A stretch of 64,000 bases of DNA, taken from Modestobacter sp. VKM Ac-2986. GTDB lineage: Bacteria; Actinomycetota; Actinomycetes; Mycobacteriales; Geodermatophilaceae. The stretch is from assembly GCF_026967795.1 (NCBI RefSeq), contig NZ_JAPVBH010000004.1:310001-374000 (forward strand), in the 5' to 3' direction. The notes beneath the pieces are model-generated. The model saw nothing but the letters and a program-made list of their open reading frames with translations, was not told the DNA's origin and searched no databases. The translations under genes and the position numbers were made by a program. Positions within the stretch are counted from its first letter, which is position 1. Each line of letters begins with the position of its first letter. Shown here one piece after another: positions 57,901-64,000 of the stretch.

Positions 57901-58716
57901 GTAGTAGATCCAGAAGTTGCGGTTGCCGTAGGCGGAGCACGCGTCGCCGGTGCCCCGGCCGGCGTTCAGCGCCGCCGCGTTGGGCTGGTAGGGCGTGTAG
58001 TTGTACAACCCCGCGGTCGCCTGGTTCTCGACGAAGACCGGGGAGCTGCCGCAGGACACCTCGGTGTCGAAGCGGATGTTGTTGACCACCCCGACCTTCG
58101 TGTTGTAGTTCCCGGGGTCCGCTGCGTAGTTCTTGTACTGCCGTGCGGCGCTGTAGACCTGGTTGAAGAAGCCGTTGTACTCCGGCCGGCACGGCGCGGT
58201 GTCCGGGCAGGCGAAGCCCATCGCCTCGCGGTAGCGCCTGGGGTACAGGTTGGAGCCGCTGGCGGTGACCAGCCCCTGCTCCTTCTGCAGGATCACCAGC
58301 AGCACCCGCTGGCTGATCCCGCAGGCGGCACCGACCTTGGCGATGATGGTCGAGGCGGACTCGTCGCGCGCACCGGCGTAGGCGCCCGGGCACCGCGAGT
58401 CGGCCGGCTTGTCCCCGGTGTCCTGCCGGGCGTTCTTCAGGCAGGGCGTGCCGTCCGCGGGCGTCACGCAGGTGGGGTTCTTCTGCTGCAGGAAGGTCTG
58501 CACCTCGTCGGCGGACATGGCGCCGCCGTCGAAGAACAACTGGTCGCTGATGATGTTGCCGGCCCGGAACTGCGAGTTGTCGGCCGCCTCGACCAGCGCG
58601 GGCGACGTCGTCCCGGTGGTCCCCGGGACCGCGAGGCCCGCGACGGCGGCCGCGCCGCACAGGACGACGAGCAGCGTGAGGACCAGCCGGTGCACGTGCC
58701 GGCCGGCGGCGCTCAC
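54961..58716 (-). CDS. Giant secreted LGFP-repeat protein with lysozyme-like N-terminal domain
   Basis: 1251 aa. Signal or anchor segment at residues 10-32 (LVLTLLVVLCGAAAVAGLAV). Residues 45-285 form a Cys-containing domain with helix LLVILQKEQGLV; Glu146 there resembles the catalytic Glu of transglycosylase/lysozyme folds (inference). Residues 290-1251 are about 18 LGFP repeats of 52-55 aa, each W-x3-G-W-E-x-G-x-L-G-x-P, then F-x-x-G-S-V-Y-W and G-A-H-x-V. LGFP repeats are linked to wall attachment in corynebacteria. GTG 58716 overlaps the stop of the lipoprotein gene by 4 nt. wzm follows 62 bp on. Confidence 0.85.
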   Translation of the reverse strand: MSAAGRHVHRLVLTLLVVLCGAAAVAGLAVPGTTGTTSPALVEAADNSQFRAGNIISDQLFFDGGAMSADEVQTFLQQKNPTCVTPADGTPCLKNARQDTGDKPADSRCPGAYAGARDESASTIIAKVGAACGISQRVLLVILQKEQGLVTASGSNLYPRRYREAMGFACPDTAPCRPEYNGFFNQVYSAARQYKNYAADPGNYNTKVGVVNNIRFDTEVSCGSSPVFVENQATAGLYNYTPYQPNAAALNAGRGTGDACSAYGNRNFWIYYTDWFGSTQVPGAANVTRRWAELGGNTGILGSAQASVVCGLPAGGCYQAYAKGAVYWSPVSGVHHVLYGPVRDKWGTTGWEGGWLGWPTGDPVCGLAGGGCLQDFERGSVYWSSATGAHTVSGQVRAEWGTTGWEGGRLGYPVRDQGRLPDGRGEIAEFQRGSVYWSPASGAHVVLPGAVRDKWAASGWEGGPLGYPVGDTTCGLAGGGCFQAFERASVYWSPATGAHTVGGQVRDRWGTTGWEGGRLGYPVGDQTTVLGGAGTFVEFQRGSVYASAATGARIVLPGAVRDRWAAGGWERGPLGMPTGDSTCGLAGGGCFQAFQGASVYWSPATGAHTVSGPVRTEWGTTGWEGGRLGYPVRDQARLPDGRGEVADFERGSVYWSPDSGAHVVLPGAVRDKWAASGGETGPLGYPAGDTTCGLAAGGCAQRFQTAWLYWTATTGARTVPDAVRTGWVAAGAETGPLGWPVADAADVPGGRGQVGEFQGGRVYASATTGSHAVSGAMLADLDAAGGPGGALGLPTSDAGRTPDGTATFQHFEGGSLYRTASGVTTVPAQVRAVWARSGWEHGPLGHPAGPAVTATPGVLTQSFAGGTVYVTAAGAQAVTTAFEAAAAAVQGVAPLGFPTSEVRPLAGGGSFQQFENGSVYAGPTTGARAVARELFPAWGAQGWENGPLGYPTAGTVALSGGGRFVQFQGGSVYWTPGTGAHVVRGAVRDAWGRAGWENGGLGYPTGAERSLAAGGSFQTFQGGSVYAGPTTGARVVVKELFPAWEAQGWENGPLGWPTTDTVALSGGGRFVQFQGGSVYWTPGTGAHVVRGAVRDAWGRAGWENGGLGYPTGAERSLAAGGSFQTFQGGSVYAGPTTGARVVVKELFPAWEAQGWENGPLGWPTTDTVALSGGGRFVQFQGGSVYWTPVTGAHAVRGAVRDAWARTGWENGSLGYPTGDVRTAAGGGTVQDFQRGTISVSGAGVVSVNAGS
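55191..55828. repeat. 318-bp tandem duplication within the LGFP gene
   Basis: Two adjacent 318-bp copies (boundary near 55509), nearly identical. Each encodes exactly two LGFP repeats (106 aa), so the frame is kept; the near-identity suggests a recent expansion. Confidence 0.9.
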
Positions 58717-59321
58717 GGGGTCACCTCGACGCCGGCCTGCGGCGACTCGCCGGTCGTCGTGCCGGAGGAGTACCGCAGGACGGCGGACCACTCCCCTGCC
58801 GTCAGCTGGTCGCCGGGGACCCGCAGCTCGGGGCAGGTGGTCGTGCTGGCGTCGGCCTGGGCGGCCGCACGCGCCGTCACCGAGCGTCCGTCCCGGGTCA
58901 GCACCAGGGTGCACGTGCCGCCGTCCTCGATCACCGGGCTGACGTAGCCACTGGCCAGGACCGACGCGGTGGCCGGGTCCCAGTAGGAGTAGCTCAGCAC
59001 CACGTCCGTCGTCTGCGGACGCGGCGGGTCGGTGGCGGCCAGCTCCTCGTCCGGCTCGTCGGCGCCCGGGTCCTGCACGGCGGGCGTCGACGGTGCCGTC
59101 CCCGACGACGACGGCGCCACCGCCGGCACCGACGAGGACGGCGCCGCGGCGGACGGCGTGGGTGCAGCGGAACCCGTCACGGGGACCGCACCCCCGGTCG
59201 CACCGGCCGCCGAGGGCGCCTGCAGGCCGGCGGCGCTGCCCGCGCAGCCGGTCAGGCAGAGCGCCCCGCCGACGGCCAGGACGCCGAGCCGTCGACGGGT
59301 CGCGGACGGGAGTGCGTGCAT
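58713..59321 (-). CDS. Secreted lipoprotein with Ser/Pro/Ala-rich linker (hypothetical)
   Basis: 202 aa. Signal peptide RRRLGVLAVGGALCLTGC with lipobox L-T-G-C near residue 26, then an 80-residue Ser/Pro/Ala-rich linker and a small beta domain (VVLSYSYWDPATASVLASGY, CTLVLTRDGRSV, TTCPELRVPG) with two cysteines likely bridged. ATG 59321 follows GAAGGGG. It sits between and on the same strand as two LGFP hydrolase genes and overlaps the second, suggesting a shared complex. I know of no family. Confidence 0.75.
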   Translation of the reverse strand: MHALPSATRRRLGVLAVGGALCLTGCAGSAAGLQAPSAAGATGGAVPVTGSAAPTPSAAAPSSSVPAVAPSSSGTAPSTPAVQDPGADEPDEELAATDPPRPQTTDVVLSYSYWDPATASVLASGYVSPVIEDGGTCTLVLTRDGRSVTARAAAQADASTTTCPELRVPGDQLTAGEWSAVLRYSSGTTTGESPQAGVEVTP

Positions 59322-59371
59322 GAGGACCCCTTCGAGCACGGAGACGGCCCGAGGGCGCGCCAGACCAGCAG

Positions 59372-62300
59372 TCACCGTACGGTCACGATCGAGGCGCTCC
59401 CCGTGATCGACACGCGCAGCGTGCCGCCCTGGAAGTCCTGCTCAGCGCCGCCGTCCGACAGTGGCCGGACCTCGGAGACGGGGTAGCCCAGCCGGCCGCC
59501 CTCCCAGCCGTACCGGGCCCACGCGTCGCGGACCGCGCCGCGGACGACGTGCGCGCCGGTGGCGGCGGTCCAGTAGACCGACCCGCCGCCCTGGAAGTGC
59601 ACGAAGCGCCCACCACCGGGCAGCACCACCGTGTCCGTCGTCGGGTACCCCAGTGGGCCGTACTCCCAGCCCGCGGCACCCCAGGCCGGGAACAGCTCCT
59701 GGGCGACCGCGCGGGCACCCGTCGCCGGGCTCGCGTAGACCGAGCCGCGCTCGAACTGCTGCAGGCTGCCACCGGCGGCCAGCGACAGCTCCTCGCCCGT
59801 CGGGTGGCCCAGCAGGCCGCCCTCCCAGCCCGACCGGGCCCAGGCGTCGCGGACCGCGCCGCGGACGACGTGCGCGCCGGTGGCGGCGGTCCAGTAGACC
59901 GACCCGCCCTGGAAGTGCACGAACCGGCCACCGCCGGGCAGCACCACCGTGTCCGTCGTCGGGTACCCGAGCGGGCCGTACTCCCAGCCCGCGGCACCCC
60001 ACGCCGGGAACAGCTCCTCGGCCACCGCGTGGGCACCCGTCGCCGGGCTCGCGTACACCGAGCCGCGCTCGAAGGTCTGCAGGCTGCCACCGGCGGCCAG
60101 CGACAGCACCTCACCGGTGGGCCAGCCCAGCGGGGCGACGTCCCGCACGGCGGTCATCACGGCCTCGAAGGCCCGCGACACCGGGAAGGCACCGGCCTGC
60201 CCGACGTAGACGGTGCCGCCCTGGAACACCTGCGTGGTGCCCCCGGCCGGGGCGGTGCTGACCGGCGAGGAGCCGGCGGTGACCGTCGCCGCGCCCGCCG
60301 GGTAGCCCAGCGGACCGTGCTCCCAGCCCGACCGCGCCCAGACGTCGCGCACCGCGGCCGGCACCGTCACCACACCCGCCGAGGTGCGGTAGAGCGACCC
60401 GCCCTCGAAGTGCTGGAACGTGGCCCGGCCGTCACCGGTCCGGCCGGCGTCCGCCGTCGGCAGGCCCAGCCCGCCACCGGGACCGCCCGCCGCCTCGTAG
60501 TCGGTGAGCAGGACGCCGGAGACCGCGTGGCCGCCCGTGGCCGCCGACGCGAGCACCTGACCGCCCTGGAACTGCACCAGCTGACCGCGGCCGCCGGCGG
60601 CGGTGACCGCGTCGGCCACCGGGTAGCCCAGCGGACCGCGCTCCCACCCGGCGGCGCCCCAGGCCTCGCGGACGACCGTCGACAGCACCCGCGCACCCAG
60701 CGTGGCGTGCGCGTAGACCGAGCCGCCCTCGAAGTGCGCGAACTGTGCCGCGCCGTCCGGCGTCCGGCCCACGTCCGACAGCGGCAGCCCGAGCGGGCCG
60801 TTCTCCCACCCGGCGGCCGCCCAGCGGTCGCGCACGACGCCCTCGACGGCGTGCGCGCCGGTCGGGGCCGACCAGTACACCGAGCCGCGCTGGAACGCCA
60901 CGAACTGGGCGGCGCCGCCCCGGAGCGGGGTCTGGTCACCGACGGGGTAGCCCAGCCGGCCACCCTCCCAGCCGGTCGTGCCCCACTTCTCCTTCAGCGC
61001 ACCGGCCATGACCACGCGGGCGCCCGTGCCGGGTGACCAGTAGACCGAGCCGCGCTCGAAGTCCTGGAAGGAGCCACCGCCGGCCAGCCCGGTGACGGCG
61101 TCGCGCACGGGGTAGCCCAGCGCACCGCGCTCCCAGCCCAGCGTCCCCCACTTCTCCCGCAGGACGGTCCTGGTGACCACCTGCGCGCCCGTGCCGGGCG
61201 ACCAGTAGAGGGAGCCGCGCTCGAAGTCCTGGAAGGAGCCACCGCCGGCCAGCCCGGTGACGGCGTCGCCGACCGGGTAGCCCAGCGCGCCGCGCTCCCA
61301 GCCCAGTGCCGCCCAGCGGTCCCGCACCGCGCCGTTCGGCACGACCCGGGCCCCCGTGCCCGGCGACCAGTAGACGGCGCCGCGCTGGAACTCCTGGAAC
61401 GAGCCACCGGCACCCAGTCCGGTCACGGTGTCGCCGACCGGCCAGCCCAGCGAGCTGTTCTCCCAGCCCAGCGCCGCCCACCGGTCCTTCACCGGACCCC
61501 GGACGACGCGCGCACCGGTGCCCATCGAGGCGTAGATCGACCCGTTGGCGTAGTGCGCGAACGCACCACCGGGGATCGCCGTGACCGGGCTGGTGCGCGC
61601 ACCCAGCAGGGCACGGACGGCGGCGTCGGAGTCGTAACGCTGCTGCACCAGCCGCGCCGCGGACTGCACCTGCGCGGCGACCTCGTCCCGGATCTCCCCG
61701 AGCCGGGCGTAGCCGTACCGGCCCGGGCAGGCGGTCTGTCCCACGTCGCGGTGCGCGTGGACCGTCGGGCGCGACACCGAGTTGTTCGCACCCAGCCGCG
61801 CCGTCCCACGGGGGTCGACGCCGAAGAGGGAGAACTTCCAGGCGATGATCGCCGAGACGGCGTCGACGGTGGCCTGCGGCACCGGCACGAGGTCGTAGTT
61901 GCCCAGCATCGACACCCCGAAGGTGCCGGTGTTGTAGCCCACGGCGTGGGCGCCGACGACCGTGCTGGCCAGCCCGCCGTAGCGGCCCTCCCACATCCGG
62001 CCGAACTTGTCGACGATGACGTTGTAGCCGATGTCGCCCCAGCCCCGGCTCACCGTGTGGTACCGGTAGATCGACCGCATGATCGCCGGCACGTCGGCCT
62101 CGGCGTAGTCGTTGCTGTCCGCGGTGTGGTGCACGGTCGCGGCCTCGATGGTCGGCGCGTACTCCGGGTCCCAGGTGCGGATCCGCTCGTCGGCGCCCCA
62201 CTGGGCGCGGGAGAACACCGGGGGCATGCCCGGGTCGGCGGCGTGCGCGGTCGCGACCGCCGCCGGCTCGCCGAGGGAGGCGTCGGCCTCGCTGGTGCCC

Positions 62301-62950
62301 GGGTCGACGAGGTCCAGCCGGACGTCGGCGGGGCGGGCCCCCGAGCGGGTGACCAGCTCGACCTCGACGCCGGTGCTGGCGCCGGTCCACAGCGGTGCCG
62401 TCCCGCCGCGCAGCTCGGCCGCACCGGTCCCGGTCCCGGCGTCCTGGTCCGTGGCCTCGGGCGCGATCTCGGTCCAGCCGCCCCAGTCCGCCTCGGCCGC
62501 CGGCCGGGTCCGCACCCGCACGACGGTGTCGGTGACGGCCTCGTCCGCCGACCACGTGACGCCGACCAGGGAGAACGGCCCGGTGTCGGGCCGGCTCACG
62601 GTCAGCACCGGGGCCTCGGCCGTCGCGCCGGGGACGTCGGTGGCCGGCGCGGTCGCGACCGCGGCACCGGGTGCGGGCTCCTCGACCGAGCCCATCGGCA
62701 CTGCCTCGGTCGAGGTGACCACCGGCACCGGCTGCGGCTGCGGGCGGGTGACCACGGGCAGCACGACCAGCACGCCGCTGACCCCGAGCGCCGCCACGGC
62801 GCCGGCGACCACCCGCCGCCCGCGCCGGGTCAGCCGCACCCGGGCAGGACGGTGCCGGCCCCCGCCGGACGGGGAGCCTCCGGCCGCCTCCACCGTGGCT
62901 GTTCCGACGGGTCGCTCGGCACTCGGGGTGGTTCGACGAAGACGTGGCAC
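59372..62950 (-). CDS. N-acetylmuramoyl-L-alanine amidase (PGRP/Amidase_2) with LGFP repeats
   Basis: 1192 aa. One membrane segment near residues 48-68 (VVAGAVAALGVSGVLVVLPVV) anchors or exports it. A beta-rich region (about 70-235) precedes the PGRP-type amidase domain (about 242-420): TVHHTADSND (His), WGDIGYNVIVD (Tyr) and HRDVGQTACPGRY (His, Cys) supply the zinc and catalytic residues that split the MurNAc-L-Ala bond. About 13-14 LGFP repeats (450-1192) follow. GTG 62950 was preferred; an upstream in-frame extension lacks similarity. First gene of a set with the lipoprotein and the second LGFP gene. Confidence 0.9.
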   Translation of the reverse strand: MPRLRRTTPSAERPVGTATVEAAGGSPSGGGRHRPARVRLTRRGRRVVAGAVAALGVSGVLVVLPVVTRPQPQPVPVVTSTEAVPMGSVEEPAPGAAVATAPATDVPGATAEAPVLTVSRPDTGPFSLVGVTWSADEAVTDTVVRVRTRPAAEADWGGWTEIAPEATDQDAGTGTGAAELRGGTAPLWTGASTGVEVELVTRSGARPADVRLDLVDPGTSEADASLGEPAAVATAHAADPGMPPVFSRAQWGADERIRTWDPEYAPTIEAATVHHTADSNDYAEADVPAIMRSIYRYHTVSRGWGDIGYNVIVDKFGRMWEGRYGGLASTVVGAHAVGYNTGTFGVSMLGNYDLVPVPQATVDAVSAIIAWKFSLFGVDPRGTARLGANNSVSRPTVHAHRDVGQTACPGRYGYARLGEIRDEVAAQVQSAARLVQQRYDSDAAVRALLGARTSPVTAIPGGAFAHYANGSIYASMGTGARVVRGPVKDRWAALGWENSSLGWPVGDTVTGLGAGGSFQEFQRGAVYWSPGTGARVVPNGAVRDRWAALGWERGALGYPVGDAVTGLAGGGSFQDFERGSLYWSPGTGAQVVTRTVLREKWGTLGWERGALGYPVRDAVTGLAGGGSFQDFERGSVYWSPGTGARVVMAGALKEKWGTTGWEGGRLGYPVGDQTPLRGGAAQFVAFQRGSVYWSAPTGAHAVEGVVRDRWAAAGWENGPLGLPLSDVGRTPDGAAQFAHFEGGSVYAHATLGARVLSTVVREAWGAAGWERGPLGYPVADAVTAAGGRGQLVQFQGGQVLASAATGGHAVSGVLLTDYEAAGGPGGGLGLPTADAGRTGDGRATFQHFEGGSLYRTSAGVVTVPAAVRDVWARSGWEHGPLGYPAGAATVTAGSSPVSTAPAGGTTQVFQGGTVYVGQAGAFPVSRAFEAVMTAVRDVAPLGWPTGEVLSLAAGGSLQTFERGSVYASPATGAHAVAEELFPAWGAAGWEYGPLGYPTTDTVVLPGGGRFVHFQGGSVYWTAATGAHVVRGAVRDAWARSGWEGGLLGHPTGEELSLAAGGSLQQFERGSVYASPATGARAVAQELFPAWGAAGWEYGPLGYPTTDTVVLPGGGRFVHFQGGGSVYWTAATGAHVVRGAVRDAWARYGWEGGRLGYPVSEVRPLSDGGAEQDFQGGTLRVSITGSASIVTVR

Positions 62951-63109
62951 TCCGTCATGGCAACACGACGCTGAGCGACGAAGGGGCCGACACGAGCGCC
63001 TCGGGGACGGGTGGTGCGGGACGTGACTCGTGTGGTGGGACACGGCCGAGGAGCCCGGGACGGGCCCGTCGGCGCACCTATGGTCGCGGTCGATCACGCC
63101 GCTGGACGT

Positions 63110-63127
63110 CTGACCACCCCTGGTCAG
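63110..63127. promoter_or_regulatory. Inverted repeat in the amidase-LCP divergent region
   Basis: CTGACCA, CCCC, TGGTCAG; a palindrome CCGACGTCGG follows at 63132-63141. A possible operator 38 nt before the LCP start. Confidence 0.3.
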
Positions 63128-63164
63128 CAGACCGACGTCGGCACCCGACGTGAGGGACCAGGAC

Positions 63165-64000
63165 ATGCGCAGAGACGAACTCGACCAGCCGGCCCGCCCG
63201 AGCCTGCCGCCCCGACTCGACCCCCGGGCCGGGTCGCCGGCCCGACGCGACGCCGACGGCGGTGGCCGCCGCCTGGTGTGGACCGGCCGGGTCACCGCCG
63301 GCCTGCTGTCGCTGGCGCTGCTGGTGACCAGCGGCTGGGGCTGGTACCTCGGTCAGGTCGCCGGGGCCAGCGTCTCCCGCACCGACGCGATCCCGACGTC
63401 GGGCAACGAGGAGACCGTCACCACGGGTGCGGCGATGAACCTGCTGCTCGTCGGCAACGACAGCCGCGCCGCGCTGACCGACGAGCAGCTGGCCGAGTTC
63501 AAGGCCGGCGCCGACGCCGGCACCAACACCGACACGATGATCCTGGTGCACGTCCCCGCGGACGGCTCCAAGGCCTCGTTCGTCTCCTTCCCGCGCGACT
63601 CCTACGTGCAGATCCCCGGCCACGGCCAGGCCAAGCTCAACGCCGCCTACGCCTACGGCCGCGCCGATGCCCCGGAGTCCGCGACCGAGGAGGAGAAGTC
63701 GGCGCAGGGCGCCCAGCTGCTGGTGCAGACCCTCAGCCAGCTCACCGGGCTGCGCATCGACCACTACGCCGAGGTCGACCTGCTCGGCTTCTTCGAGCTC
63801 AGCACCGTCGTCGGCGGCGTCGAGGTCAACCTGTGCGAGGCCGTCGACGACCGCAGGTGGTCCGGCGCCTTCTTCCCCGCCGGCCCGCAGACCATCACCG
63901 GCGCCGACGCGCTCAAGTTCGTCCGCCAGCGGCACAACATCGGCAAGACCAGCAGCGACTTCGACCGGATCCGCCGCCAGCAGGTGTTCCTCGCCGGCGT
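63165..64000 (+). CDS. LytR-CpsA-Psr family protein, 3' end outside window
   Basis: 278 residues visible and still open. Short basic cytoplasmic N-terminus, one membrane span near residues 41-60 (GLLSLALLVTSGWGWYLG), then the LCP domain: MNLLLVGNDSR, NTDTMILVHV (Asp), FVSFPRDSYVQIPG (Arg-Asp), KLNAAYAYG, FFELSTVVGGVEVNL and ALKFVRQRHN. LCP enzymes transfer lipid-linked glycopolymers onto peptidoglycan; mycobacterial Lcp1 joins arabinogalactan, and Rv3267 lies at the matching place. ATG 63165; GTG 63150 is in frame. Confidence 0.9.
   Translation, partial: MRRDELDQPARPSLPPRLDPRAGSPARRDADGGGRRLVWTGRVTAGLLSLALLVTSGWGWYLGQVAGASVSRTDAIPTSGNEETVTTGAAMNLLLVGNDSRAALTDEQLAEFKAGADAGTNTDTMILVHVPADGSKASFVSFPRDSYVQIPGHGQAKLNAAYAYGRADAPESATEEEKSAQGAQLLVQTLSQLTGLRIDHYAEVDLLGFFELSTVVGGVEVNLCEAVDDRRWSGAFFPAGPQTITGADALKFVRQRHNIGKTSSDFDRIRRQQVFLAG

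Noticed and set aside
55774-58947. 1057-codon open frame antisense to the LGFP gene
   Set aside because: Repetitive shadow of the LGFP repeats, with Arg/Gly/Ala/His-rich translation and no signal peptide.

Overview
The window is very GC-rich and gene-dense, with frequent GTG starts and many 1-4 nt start/stop overlaps. It carries whiB2, mtrAB-lpqB, F420 genes (fbiA/fbiB), a WXG100 protein, an FHA-EccC-type ATPase and mycobacterial-type galactan genes. This points to an actinobacterium; the gene mix fits Geodermatophilaceae (Blastococcus, Geodermatophilus or Modestobacter type), which is an inference. No tRNA, rRNA, CRISPR array, transposase or phage gene was seen.

Layout. 1-5.4 kb: a cut-off RecB-like nuclease, a PHP phosphoesterase, a PH-domain membrane protein, a DUF6758 protein, a Nudix hydrolase, a 17-bp minisatellite and an HTTM membrane pair. 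5.4-10 kb: a reduced type VII secretion module (WXG100 and a 1361-aa FHA-FtsK/SpoIIIE ATPase). 10-17.5 kb: DUF6912, glutaminase, a WS/DGAT-like protein lacking the catalytic His, an orphan CpaB/CpaE-like pair, an excisionase-type HTH, a LysM protein and an Rv3235-type protein. 17.5-41 kb: a block collinear with M. tuberculosis Rv3235-Rv3262: secA, hpf, comF, lpqB-mtrB-mtrA, sahH, manA, a CDF transporter, a SIS protein, Trm112, phosphomannomutase, DUF3499, a zincin-like protein, whiB2, fbiA, fbiB; tmk is absent. 41-64 kb: envelope polysaccharide genes: rmlC, rmlD, rmlB, rmlA, manC, wbbL, glf, glfT2, glfT1, wzt, wzm. These are followed by two giant LGFP-repeat proteins (one with an amidase domain, one with a lysozyme-like domain) flanking a lipoprotein, and a LytR-CpsA-Psr gene cut by the window edge.

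How the genes fit together. The mannose genes (manA, pmm, manC) supply GDP-mannose. The rml genes supply dTDP-rhamnose for WbbL, which builds a polyprenyl-linked linker. Glf, GlfT1 and GlfT2 would build galactan on it, Wzm/Wzt would export it, and an LCP ligase would attach it to peptidoglycan. The LGFP proteins lie directly upstream of wzm on the same strand and look like wall-bound hydrolases serving the same envelope.

Two patterns run through the whole window. First, about seventeen genes begin 6-8 nt after a TANNNT or CANNNT hexamer with no Shine-Dalgarno, the arrangement of leaderless transcripts; this fixes several starts. Second, at least eight intergenic hairpins share a conserved core and outer arms that differ in sequence between copies but always pair. 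Most sit directly after a stop codon, so they look like a dispersed terminator family.
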